Part shown: one piece after another, positions 22,260 to 29,924 of the stretch | How positions within the stretch are numbered: position 1 is the stretch's first letter | Layout: each line of letters begins with the position of its first letter | NCBI GenBank assembly: GCA_013042375.1 | Contig: JABDQH010000056.1 | Coordinates: forward strand, 1 to 35,643 | Length of the DNA stretch: 35,643 bases | Direction: 5' to 3' | Source: Woeseiaceae bacterium | GTDB lineage: Bacteria > Pseudomonadota > Gammaproteobacteria > Steroidobacterales > Woeseiaceae | Translations under genes and position numbers: made by a program | The notes under the pieces: generated by a model | What the model saw: only the letters and a program-made list of their open reading frames with translations | Told to the model about the DNA's origin: nothing | Database searches by the model: none

Positions 22260-23075
22260 ATGCGTGTAGCAGCGATACAGATGAACAGCGGCTCCGACGT
22301 GCCGGCCAACCTCGAACTGGCCGGGCGACTGCTTGCCGAGGCCGCCGCCGACGGCTGCACGCTCGCGGCGCTGCCGGAAAATTTTGCGCTGATGCCCGAG
22401 CATGGCAAGGACAAGGCGAAGTATGCGGAGGAGCCCGGCGACGGGCCGATCCAGTCCTTCCTGGCGACGACGGCTGCGCAGCACGGCCTGTGGGTCGTTG
22501 CGGGTAGCATGCCGCTGGTCTCGCCCGACATCGGTAATGGCCGCGTCTTCGGCGCCTGCCCCGTGTACGACGATCAGGGCGAGCAACGCGCTTTGTATCG
22601 CAAGATCCACCTGTTCGATGTCGACCTCGTGGATCGAGGCGAGTCTTACCGCGAGTCGGCATCGATGTACCCGGGCGACGAAGTGGTTGCCGTCGATACG
22701 CCGGCGGGCCGGCTCGGCCTGAGCATTTGCTACGACCTGCGCTTTCCGGAGCTGTACCGGAGACTGGTCGATGAGGGCGTAACGCTGTTCACGGTTCCGG
22801 CCGCCTTCACGGTGACGACGGGCAAGGCGCATTGGTGCACGTTGCTGCGCGCCCGCGCGATAGAAAATCTGGCATATGTCATCGCACCCGGGCAATATGG
22901 CTCCCACCCGGACAATCGTTCGACCTACGGGCACTCGCTGATCTGCGATCCTTGGGGACGTATCCTGGCCGAGCGGCCGCAAGGCAACGAGGTTGTCGCC
23001 GCGGATATCGAGCCTGGTCTGCCCACCAAGTTGCGCGGTGAATTTCCCGCGCTGTCTAACCGTCGTCTGTCCTGA
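22260..23075 (+). CDS. carbon-nitrogen hydrolase, nitrilase superfamily (Nit1/YbeM type)
   Basis: A 271-aa cytosolic amidase. The E-K-C triad is clear: E40 ([10 protein letters not shown]), K115 ([11 protein letters not shown]) and C157 ([14 protein letters not shown]). Sequence and position are consistent with the Nit1/YbeM subgroup, which hydrolyses deaminated glutathione in metabolite repair, but the substrate is inferred from family knowledge. The ATG begins 1 nt after the yhdP stop. The placement between yhdP and tldD is also seen in pseudomonads. Confidence 0.92.
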   Translation: MRVAAIQMNSGSDVPANLELAGRLLAEAAADGCTLAALPENFALMPEHGKDKAKYAEEPGDGPIQSFLATTAAQHGLWVVAGSMPLVSPDIGNGRVFGACPVYDDQGEQRALYRKIHLFDVDLVDRGESYRESASMYPGDEVVAVDTPAGRLGLSICYDLRFPELYRRLVDEGVTLFTVPAAFTVTTGKAHWCTLLRARAIENLAYVIAPGQYGSHPDNRSTYGHSLICDPWGRILAERPQGNEVVAADIEPGLPTKLRGEFPALSNRRLS

Positions 23076-23091
23076 CAGGAAACCAGGCCAT

Positions 23092-24537
23092 TTGAGCAAG
23101 AACAGTCCGATCGACGCGGTCATGCACCGCCTGCTGGAGCCCGCCGGGCTCGGCGAGCAACAGCTTGCCACGACGCTGGGTAGCGTCATGCGCGGCGGCG
23201 TGGACTATGCCGACCTCTATTTTCAGGTCAGCCGGCAGGAAAGCTGGACGCTCGAAGACGGAATCGTGCGCGAGGGCAGCTTCAGTGTCGACCAGGGCGT
23301 CGGCGTGCGCGCCAACAGTGGCGAAAAGACGGGCTTCGCCTATTCCGACGAGCTGATGTTGCCGGCGCTGGAGTCGGCGGCGCGTGCGGCGCGCGCGATC
23401 GCACGCCAGGGCCAGGAGAAAAGCGTGCAGGCATGGCGCAGCGCCGCCCCGCCCAGCCTTTACGCATCGACCGATCCGACGACGAGTATCGACGACGACG
23501 CAAAGACGAACCTGTTGCTGGAACTCGATGCGGCGACGCGCGCGCTCGACAAGCGGGTCGAGCAGGTGATCGTCAGCCTCGCCAGTAGCCAGGACCTCGT
23601 CCTGGTAGCCGCATCCGACGGCACGATGGCCGCCGATGTGCGGCCGCTCATCCGTCTCAACGTCAGCGTCATCCTCGAGGAAGACGGTCGGCGTGAACAG
23701 GGCTATGCCGGCGGCGGTGCGCGCACGTCTCTCTCGTACTTCGTCGACGGGGATTTGCCTGTCGAGTATGCGCGGGAGGCAGTACGCCAGGCCGTCGTGC
23801 AGATGGAGGCGCAGCCGGCGCCGGCGGGCACGATGCCCGTCGTCCTCGGCAAGGGCTGGCCCGGTATCCTGCTGCACGAGGCCGTCGGTCACGGGCTAGA
23901 GGGCGACTTCAACCGCAAAGGCGTATCGGCGTTCAGCGGACGCCTCGGGCAGAAGGTGGCGTCGGAGCAGTGCACGATCGTCGACGACGGGACGATCGCG
24001 AACCGTCGCGGATCACTGGCCGTGGATGACGAAGGGACGCCGGGGCAGAACACCGTCCTCGTCGAAAATGGCATCCTGCGCGCCTACATGCAGGACAAGC
24101 TCAACGCCCGCCTCATGGGCGTCGACCCGACCGGCAACGGGCGACGCGAGTCGTTTGCGCACGTACCCATGCCGCGTATGACGAACACCTATATGCTGGC
24201 GGGCAAATACGACGCCGACGACATCATCGCGTCCGTCGACAAGGGAATCTACGCACCGAACTTCGGCGGTGGGCAGGTCGACATTACGTCCGGCAAGTTC
24301 GTTTTCTCCGCAAGCGAGGCCTATCTCATCGAGAAGGGCAAGATTACGACGCCGGTCAAGGGCGCGATGCTTATCGGCGACGGGCCGGAGGTACTGCACA
24401 AGATCTCGATGGTCGGCAACGACCTGGAACTCGACACGGGCGTCGGCACCTGTGGCAAGGAGGGACAGTCCGTTCCGGTCGGCGTCGGTCAGCCAACGCT
24501 CAAGATCGACGAGCTAACCGTCGGCGGCACTGCTTAA
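23092..24537 (+). CDS. tldD: metalloprotease subunit TldD
   Basis: TldD forms a heterodimeric zinc protease with TldE/PmbA that degrades unfolded peptides and processes microcin B17 and CcdA in E. coli. The protein is 481 aa from TTG 23092 (an ATG at 23122 is an alternative). The active-site motif HEAVGH lies at 262-267 ([14 protein letters not shown]). The C-terminal region has [23 protein letters not shown], quoted in part, and VGTCGKEGQ. It ends the long co-directional run; the next sequence is an inverted-repeat element. Its partner pmbA is about 4 kb downstream. Confidence 0.96.
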   Translation: MSKNSPIDAVMHRLLEPAGLGEQQLATTLGSVMRGGVDYADLYFQVSRQESWTLEDGIVREGSFSVDQGVGVRANSGEKTGFAYSDELMLPALESAARAARAIARQGQEKSVQAWRSAAPPSLYASTDPTTSIDDDAKTNLLLELDAATRALDKRVEQVIVSLASSQDLVLVAASDGTMAADVRPLIRLNVSVILEEDGRREQGYAGGGARTSLSYFVDGDLPVEYAREAVRQAVVQMEAQPAPAGTMPVVLGKGWPGILLHEAVGHGLEGDFNRKGVSAFSGRLGQKVASEQCTIVDDGTIANRRGSLAVDDEGTPGQNTVLVENGILRAYMQDKLNARLMGVDPTGNGRRESFAHVPMPRMTNTYMLAGKYDADDIIASVDKGIYAPNFGGGQVDITSGKFVFSASEAYLIEKGKITTPVKGAMLIGDGPEVLHKISMVGNDLELDTGVGTCGKEGQSVPVGVGQPTLKIDELTVGGTA

Positions 24538-24539
24538 TT

Positions 24540-24618
24540 GGGGTCAGACCTTTTTAACATTTCCCCGAAAGCTGTTGAGCCTTTCCGGGCGACGGGATTG
24601 TTAAAAAGGTCCGACCCC
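24540..24618. repeat. REPIN-like inverted repeat after tldD
   Basis: A 20-bp arm at 24540-24559 (GGGGTCAGACCTTTTTAACA) is repeated in inverted form at 24599-24618 with one mismatch. Inside lies a weaker inner pair (CCCCGAAAG at about 564-572 and CTTTCCGGG at 581-589 of the same block). The element begins 2 bp after the tldD stop. GGGGTCAGACC-type palindromes are known in gammaproteobacteria as REP elements mobilised by RayT transposases; no such transposase is in the window. It may also act as a 3' mRNA stabiliser or terminator for tldD. Confidence 0.75.
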
Positions 24619-24665
24619 TATTTTTCATTTACATAAGCCGTAATTTCGGTGTTCTTCACGCACAT

Positions 24666-24681
24666 TGTGAGGCAGCTCACT
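24666..24681 (+). promoter_or_regulatory. CRP-like operator upstream of the small gene
   Basis: The sequence TGTGA-GGCAGC-TCAC-T matches the CRP core TGTGA-N6-TCACA except for the last base. Its centre (about 24673.5) would sit at -41.5 if transcription began near 24715, where a poor -10 (TAAGGT, 24703-24708) is correctly placed. This is the class II activator position. A Crp-type regulator is encoded at 33811-34464. Confidence 0.5.
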
Positions 24682-24735
24682 GCGCCCGATATTCCAGCGA
24701 CGTAAGGTTAGCCTGTCTCATGGAGGAACACGACG

Positions 24736-24906
24736 ATGGCATTTGATAGCACAATGACCGAATTCGAGATGGACCCCGGCACGCAACAGTTCATACAACG
24801 GCTGCGCAGTGACAACGACAATTTCGAGCCCGATCTCGCCGTTGACGGATTGACGAACGGCTTGTTGGCCCGCCTGATCAGGCTGTTTTACTGGGTTCGC
24901 AACTGA
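24736..24906 (+). CDS. 56-aa small protein of unknown function
   Basis: ATG 24736 has a good Shine-Dalgarno (GGAGG, 24722-24726, 9-nt spacing). The product is MAFDSTMTEFEMDPG... ending in GLLARLIRLFYWVRN. The N-terminal two-thirds is acidic and polar (several Asp, Glu and Gln). The last 15 residues are a basic hydrophobic amphipathic helix that could touch a membrane or a partner. The gene is too short for a family call. Support for it being real comes from the ribosome-binding site, the CRP-like operator upstream and an intrinsic terminator 37 bp after the stop. Together these outline a complete single-gene transcription unit. Confidence 0.55.
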   Translation: MAFDSTMTEFEMDPGTQQFIQRLRSDNDNFEPDLAVDGLTNGLLARLIRLFYWVRN

Positions 24907-24942
24907 ACCGAATCACGCGCTCGACAGACGCGCATTGAACGC

Positions 24943-24968
24943 AAGACCCGGCTTTTCGCCGGGTCTTT
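24943..24968 (+). terminator. intrinsic terminator after the 56-aa gene
   Basis: A perfect 10-bp stem AAGACCCGGC / GCCGGGTCTT (24943-24952 and 24958-24967) with a 5-nt loop TTTTC is followed by a short T run and GCTATTT. It closes the small-gene transcript about 37 bp after its stop. The A/T-flanked stem could also work in the other direction. Confidence 0.75.
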
Positions 24969-25041
24969 GCTATTTGGGCGCTTTACATGTGTGCGCTCGT
25001 ATGGAGAATGAAACGGCCACGGGGAATTTAACGATAACGAC

Positions 25042-25260
25042 ATGTGGCTATCCAAGCCGATCTACGAAAGCCTCCCTTACATCTACCTGGTCCTGGGCGC
25101 GTGCGCGCTCGGCCTGTCGATGTACCTGAATTACTGGTATTGGGACACGATCGGATTCGTCGTGGGCTTTCTGTGCCTGGTCGCAGGTCTCGTGGTACTG
25201 CTTAAGCGACGCGACCATCGCGCCGACCGCCGCCGCGGAGGTCAGCGGCAGGATCAGTAG
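25042..25260 (+). CDS. 72-aa two-helix membrane protein of unknown function
   Basis: The start is ATG 25042, with only a weak GGGGA upstream. Two hydrophobic segments (about residues 12-29 and 35-54) are joined by a short aromatic loop (NYWYWDT). A strongly basic tail (KRRDHRADRRRGGQRQ) would remain in the cytoplasm. This is the shape of many small inner-membrane proteins; no specific family is recognised. The stop is 6 bp from the converging stop of the ExeA-FHA gene. Confidence 0.65.
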   Translation: MWLSKPIYESLPYIYLVLGACALGLSMYLNYWYWDTIGFVVGFLCLVAGLVVLLKRRDHRADRRRGGQRQDQ

Positions 25261-25266
25261 CCGCGC

Positions 25267-26604
25267 TCAGGCAGTCTCCTGCTTGTCAATCGGAATCTCA
25301 CCTTCGATTGACTCCTCGAATTCGTCTTCATCCGACTGTTCTTCGTCGAATTCGTGCTCGCCTGGTTCTTCAATGCGCGAGTCTTCCGCATCCAGGTCTT
25401 CCGGTTCCGGTTCGTCTTCGGCAACGCCCTCGGGCGTGCGCAGATCGTGATAGACGAGTTCGTGCACGCCGACAGAGACGACGTCGCCGTCCTGCAGCCG
25501 ATACTTCTTGACCTGCCTTTCGCCGAGGAATACGCCGTTAGTGCTGTTCAGGTCTTCAATAACACAGCCGTCGTCATTGCTGACCAGCTGTGCGTGGTGA
25601 CGGCTGACGAATTTGCTTCTGATGAAGATCTCGTTGTCGGGCGAGCGCCCGACGATGACGCGGCCCGGCTCGAACGAAAGATCATCGACAATTTCGCCGT
25701 CCGCGAGTACCTCGATGCGCGTTATATGAGAAGACTCCGGATCGCGTTGTTCGATCTCACGCATCTTCTCGTGAACGCCCGTCGAATTCTCGTGCTCTTG
25801 CCAGTCGAGCTCGGCGACGGCTGACGCGATGTCAGCGGGCGTGACCGAATCTCTGCCGTCGGCAAATGCGCACAGCAGCGCCGAATCGCACAGCGTATTG
25901 ATGAGACGCGGTACGCCGCCCGTGTAACGATGAATCATTTCGAAGCACTGTTCCACGACGAGGTCTTTCTTGTCGCAGCCGGCGACTTCGAGGCGATGCT
26001 CGATGTACTCGCGGGTCTCCCGGCGGTCGAGCGGACCAAGGTGGAAACGCAGCCGCACGCGCTGCACCAACTGCTTGAGCCCCGGGGTTTCAAGTTTGTC
26101 TCGCAATTCGGGTTGGCCCGCGAGGATAATCCGCAGCACCTTTTCCTTGTGTGTCTCGATGCCCGACATGAGGCGGATCTCCTCGAGCACCTTGCGCGAC
26201 AGGTTTTGTGCCTCGTCGACGATCAAAACGACTTTCTTCCCGTTCGAGTATTGCTCGATCAGGAACATGTTGAGCATGTCGAGCAGCTCGACCTTGCGCA
26301 TTTTAAACGGCTTGAATCCGAACTCGGTAAGCACGGCTTGCAGAAATTGCGTGGCTGTAAGCTGCGTCTGCGAGACGACGGCATAGACGACATCGTTGTC
26401 GAGTTCAGCCAGGAACGACTGCAGCAAGGTCGTCTTGCCCGAGCCGATTTCGCCCGTAATCACGACGAAGCCGTCGGCAAGCCAGATCGTCGACTCCATG
26501 TAAGCCTTGGCGCGAGCGTGCTGCTTGCTCCAGTACAGGTAGTCCGGATCCGGCGTCAGGCGGAACGGCTGGTCCTCGAGATTGAAGTGACTCAGGTAAG
26601 ACAT
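25267..26604 (-). CDS. ExeA/GspA-like AAA ATPase fused to an FHA domain
   Basis: A 445-aa protein. It opens with the ExeA-type signature (MSYLSHFNLEDQPFRLTPDP, then YLYWSKQHARA). The ATPase core follows with Walker A GEIGSGKTT at 51-59, Walker B VVLIVDEAQN at 125-134 and sensor-like GQPELRDKL. A clear FHA phosphothreonine-binding domain (about 296-388) shows GRSPDNEI, SRHHA and NSTNG. A very acidic tail ends the protein (about 394-445). ExeA-type ATPases act in secretin or polysaccharide-export assembly, where they usually carry a transmembrane and peptidoglycan-binding region; here FHA takes that place and no membrane helix is seen. No secretion, pilus or kinase gene is adjacent. It follows purK on the same strand by 56 bp. 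Confidence 0.92.
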   Translation of the reverse strand: MSYLSHFNLEDQPFRLTPDPDYLYWSKQHARAKAYMESTIWLADGFVVITGEIGSGKTTLLQSFLAELDNDVVYAVVSQTQLTATQFLQAVLTEFGFKPFKMRKVELLDMLNMFLIEQYSNGKKVVLIVDEAQNLSRKVLEEIRLMSGIETHKEKVLRIILAGQPELRDKLETPGLKQLVQRVRLRFHLGPLDRRETREYIEHRLEVAGCDKKDLVVEQCFEMIHRYTGGVPRLINTLCDSALLCAFADGRDSVTPADIASAVAELDWQEHENSTGVHEKMREIEQRDPESSHITRIEVLADGEIVDDLSFEPGRVIVGRSPDNEIFIRSKFVSRHHAQLVSNDDGCVIEDLNSTNGVFLGERQVKKYRLQDGDVVSVGVHELVYHDLRTPEGVAEDEPEPEDLDAEDSRIEEPGEHEFDEEQSDEDEFEESIEGEIPIDKQETA

Positions 26605-26660
26605 GTCGTCCCAGTTTACCTGCTTTTTCGTGTTCCAGCCTATGACACGGGCCCGCGTCC

Positions 26661-27746
26661 TCAGGCGTACTGCGTCACATTTCGCTCTATTATGTCGAGC
26701 AGAGCGTCGCGTTCCTCGCCGGTGCGGGTCGTTATGGTTATGTGTCCGAGCTTGCGCCCCGGCCGGGGCGCCTTGCCGTAGTCATGCAGCACGCCGTGCG
26801 GGAGCGCACGTGCGGCGTCCGGAATCTGCCCGATCAGGTTGACCATGCCGGCATGGCCGCGGCTGGCCGTGGATCCGAGCGGGGCATTGGTGATCGCGCG
26901 CAGGTGGTTCTCAAACTGGCTGGTATCGGAGCCTTCGATGGTCCAGTGCCCCGAATTATGTACGCGCGGCGCGAATTCATTGGCCAGTAGTTCGCCATCG
27001 CGGACGAACAGCTCGAGCGCCAGCGTGCCGACGTAGTCGAGGTTGGTGAGCAGGCGCCTCGTGTAGTCGTCGGCCTTGTCGGCGAGGGAAGGTGCGTCGA
27101 CAGGTGAGCGCGATGTGCTCAGGATGCCGTCGCGATGGACGTTGCGACTCAGCGGGTAGATCGCGATGTCGCCCCCAACGTTGCGTACGCCGATACAGCT
27201 GACTTCGTAGTCGAAGTCGACCCATTGTTCGGCGATGAGCGCGACGGTACCGAGCGTCGCCCAGGCGGAATCGAGATCGGCGCGCTCGCGCACCACAAAC
27301 TGGCCTTTGCCGTCGTAACCGAGGCGGCGCGTCTTGACGACCATGGGCAGGCCCAGTTTGCCGAGGGCCGTGTCCAGGTCGTCGCGCGTGTGAATCGCGT
27401 GAAACCCCGGCAACGGGATGCCGAGTCGACCGAACAGCAGCTTCTCGTCGAGCCGATCCTGCGCATGCCGCAGCGCGTCGGCGGGCGGATATACCGGAAC
27501 TTCGGCTTCGATCGCCCGCAGCGCATCGACCGGCACGTTCTCGAACTCGTACGTCACGACGTCGCAGCTTGCGGCGAGAGCGGCGAGGGCGGCAGGGTCG
27601 TCGAACGGCGCCCGGATCACCTCGCCACATGACGCCGCCGGCGGGTTGTCCGAGGGGTCCACGAAGCGGCATTCGATATCGAGGTCCCGGGCCGCGAAAC
27701 CGAGCATCTGGCCGAGCTGGCCGGCGCCGACAATGCCGATGCGCAT
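26661..27746 (-). CDS. purK: N5-carboxyaminoimidazole ribonucleotide synthetase PurK
   Basis: PurK uses ATP and bicarbonate to convert AIR into N5-CAIR in purine synthesis. The 361-aa ATP-grasp protein begins MRIGIVGAGQLGQMLGFAA and shows the family segments TYEFENVP, RRLGYDGKGQ and NEFAPRVHNSGHWTIEG, the last with the catalytic ATP-grasp residues. The ATG lies 4 bp after the purE stop, so the two form one unit and their products act in sequence. Confidence 0.97.
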   Translation of the reverse strand: MRIGIVGAGQLGQMLGFAARDLDIECRFVDPSDNPPAASCGEVIRAPFDDPAALAALAASCDVVTYEFENVPVDALRAIEAEVPVYPPADALRHAQDRLDEKLLFGRLGIPLPGFHAIHTRDDLDTALGKLGLPMVVKTRRLGYDGKGQFVVRERADLDSAWATLGTVALIAEQWVDFDYEVSCIGVRNVGGDIAIYPLSRNVHRDGILSTSRSPVDAPSLADKADDYTRRLLTNLDYVGTLALELFVRDGELLANEFAPRVHNSGHWTIEGSDTSQFENHLRAITNAPLGSTASRGHAGMVNLIGQIPDAARALPHGVLHDYGKAPRPGRKLGHITITTRTGEERDALLDIIERNVTQYA

Positions 27747-27750
27747 GCGA

Positions 27751-28239
27751 TCAGGTACGCGGATCGCTGTCGCCCAGTACCTTGTCGGTTTGATCGCTGC
27801 GGTACTGGTCCAGCGCTGCCGCTACGTTCGCGTCGTCGTTCGCCAGGATCGCGGCCGCCAGCAACGCGGCGTTGACGGCGCCCGCGCGCCCGATGGCCAT
27901 GCTGCCAACCGGCACACCCGCAGGCATCTGCGCGATCGACAACAGCGAGTCCATGCCATTGAGTGCCTTCGACTGGACCGGCACGCCGAGCACGGGCACG
28001 CGCGTTTTCGACGCCGTCATGCCGGGCAGGTGAGCGGCGCCGCCGGCGCCGGCGATGATGACCTTGAGGCCGCGTTCGACGGCGGAGCCGGCGTATTCGA
28101 ACAGGAGGTCCGGCGTGCGGTGCGCGGACACGACCTTTGCCTCGTAGGCGACGCCGAGCCGGTCGAGAGTGTTGCAGGCATGGCGCATCGTCTCCCAATC
28201 GGAGCGCGAACCCATGATGATGCCGACGTCAATGCTCAT
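27751..28239 (-). CDS. purE: N5-carboxyaminoimidazole ribonucleotide mutase PurE
   Basis: PurE moves the carboxyl group of N5-CAIR to C4 to give CAIR (class I enzyme, octamer). The 162-aa product has [13 protein letters not shown] at 6-18 with S11 and D14, the catalytic histidine H40 in SAHRTP, and the loop [12 protein letters not shown]. Presence of PurK fits the class I, two-step route. The gene starts 18 bp after the yjgA stop. Confidence 0.97.
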   Translation of the reverse strand: MSIDVGIIMGSRSDWETMRHACNTLDRLGVAYEAKVVSAHRTPDLLFEYAGSAVERGLKVIIAGAGGAAHLPGMTASKTRVPVLGVPVQSKALNGMDSLLSIAQMPAGVPVGSMAIGRAGAVNAALLAAAILANDDANVAAALDQYRSDQTDKVLGDSDPRT

Positions 28240-28257
28240 GCTGGGATTCTAACACCT

Positions 28258-28521
28258 TCAACTGCGGTGCAGCCGTTGCAGCGCCGCGCGAATCGGTTCG
28301 GGGTCGATGCGTCCCATCAGCTTACCGATGAGCTGTTTCTGTCGCCGCAGCGCGCCATGTTTTTTCATGCGCTGCGCTTCGAGAACGGCATCGAGCAGGT
28401 CTTCGTCGAGCTCCATCGCCAGCAGGTCGGCCTGTTGCAGTGGAATCAGTTCCTCACCGAGTTTCTGCCGAGCCAGGTAGTCTCTTTTTCTCGCGCTTTT
28501 GCTGGGCTTTGTTTCGTCCAC
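28258..28521 (-). CDS. yjgA: short YjgA/DUF615 family protein
   Basis: YjgA binds late-stage 50S ribosome precursors. This GTG-started frame of 87 aa matches the N-terminal half of the family: KSARKRDYLARQKLGEELIPL, LDEDLLDAVLEAQRMKKHGA and RRQKQLIGKLMGRID, in parts. E. coli and Pseudomonas YjgA are about 170-185 aa. The missing C-terminal half cannot lie downstream because purE starts 18 bp after the stop. It is divergent from pmbA across 50 bp, whereas in pseudomonads yjgA precedes pmbA on the same strand. Likely functional small version or a truncation; sequence alone cannot decide. Confidence 0.8.
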   Translation of the reverse strand: MDETKPSKSARKRDYLARQKLGEELIPLQQADLLAMELDEDLLDAVLEAQRMKKHGALRRQKQLIGKLMGRIDPEPIRAALQRLHRS

Positions 28522-28571
28522 CGGCTAAAGTACTCCCGCGGTCGGTCCGCATTTCGGGGGCGGAGTCTAAC

Positions 28572-29918
28572 ATGGGAAAAGTCGCGAAACGCGATGCGCT
28601 CGGGCAGGTCGAGCTGGAAAACCTCGTGTCGCTGGCGCTCGGTGAAGCGCAACGCCTGGGCGTCGATGAAGCCGAGGTGTCGGCCAGTCTGGACAAGGGC
28701 CTGTCGGCAACGGCGCGTCTCGGCGAGGTCGAGAGTCTCGAGTACACCAACGACCGCGGCATCAGCATTACGGTCTTCAAGGAACAGCGCAAGGGCAGCG
28801 CGAGTACGTCGGACCTGTCTCCCGATGCCGTTCGCGAAGCCGTTGCGAAAGCGGTCTCTTTTGCCAACCTCACGGCGCAGGATGAGTATGCAGGCCTCGC
28901 GCAGGCAGATCGCATGTGCCGCGAGGTCCCGAACCTCGATCTCGATCACCCCTGGGACATCGATGCCGACACCGCCATCGCGATGGCGATCGAGTCCGAG
29001 GCTGCCGGACTCGGACATGACGAGCGTGTGAGCAACTCGGAAGGCGCGACTGTCGCGACCAACCGGGGTACCTGGGCCTACGGCAACACCCACGATTTTG
29101 TGGGCAGTTACACCAGGACCAGTCACAGCATCACCTGCGTGTTGCTGGCCGAGGCCGACGGATTGATGCAGCGCGACTATCACTACGCGGCGGCGCGCTG
29201 CGCCGACGACATGGAGGACGCGGCCGAAGTCGGTCGTCTCGCGGGCGAGAAGACGGCGGCGAGACTGGGTGCTCGCAAAATCGAGACGACACGCGCGCCG
29301 GTGCTCTACATCCCCGAGTTGGCGCGCGGTTTCATAGGGCATGCGATGAGCGCGATTTCAGGTGGCGCGCAGTACCGCAAGGCCTCGTTCCTGCTGGACG
29401 CGGTCGGCGAACAGCTGTTTCCGGCTTTCGTCGATATTCTCGAACGGCCGCACCTGCCGCGCGGCATGGCCAGCAGGCCTTACGACAGCGAAGGCGTTGC
29501 GACCTACGATCGCGATATCGTGGTGAACGGCGAACTGCAGGGGTACATCCTGAGCAGTTACTCGGCGCGGCGGCTCGGCCTCGAGACGACGGCGAATGCG
29601 GGCGGTGCGCAGAACCTCGTTGTGCCGGGCGGCGGCAAGGACCGGGATGCGCTGATCGCGGACATGGGTACCGGGCTCGTCGTCACCGAGCTGATCGGGC
29701 ACGGCGTCAATGGCGTGACCGGGGACTACTCGCGCGGTGCCGTCGGATTCTGGGTCGAACGCGGCGAGCTCGCATACCCGGTGCACGAGGTGACGATCGC
29801 CGGAAACCTGCGCGAGCTGTACCAGCGTATTGCGGCGATCGGCGACGACCAGGACCTGCGCAGCGGCATCCGCTGCGGTTCGATTCTCGTCGAGGAAATG
29901 ACTATCACCGGCGCTTGA
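28572..29918 (+). CDS. pmbA: metalloprotease partner subunit PmbA (TldE)
   Basis: PmbA/TldE is the non-catalytic partner of TldD. From ATG 28572 the protein is 448 aa. Family segments include EQRKGSASTSDLSPDAVREA (about 70-90), SNSEGATVATNRG and the C-terminal GTGLVVTELIGHGVNGVTGDYSRGA region, in parts. No HExxH is present, as expected for the TldE type. A GGAG precedes the ATG by 6 nt. A possible -10 (TAAAGT, 28526-28531) lies in the 50-bp region shared with divergent yjgA. Confidence 0.95.
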   Translation: MGKVAKRDALGQVELENLVSLALGEAQRLGVDEAEVSASLDKGLSATARLGEVESLEYTNDRGISITVFKEQRKGSASTSDLSPDAVREAVAKAVSFANLTAQDEYAGLAQADRMCREVPNLDLDHPWDIDADTAIAMAIESEAAGLGHDERVSNSEGATVATNRGTWAYGNTHDFVGSYTRTSHSITCVLLAEADGLMQRDYHYAAARCADDMEDAAEVGRLAGEKTAARLGARKIETTRAPVLYIPELARGFIGHAMSAISGGAQYRKASFLLDAVGEQLFPAFVDILERPHLPRGMASRPYDSEGVATYDRDIVVNGELQGYILSSYSARRLGLETTANAGGAQNLVVPGGGKDRDALIADMGTGLVVTELIGHGVNGVTGDYSRGAVGFWVERGELAYPVHEVTIAGNLRELYQRIAAIGDDQDLRSGIRCGSILVEEMTITGA

Positions 29919-29924
29919 TGCGCT

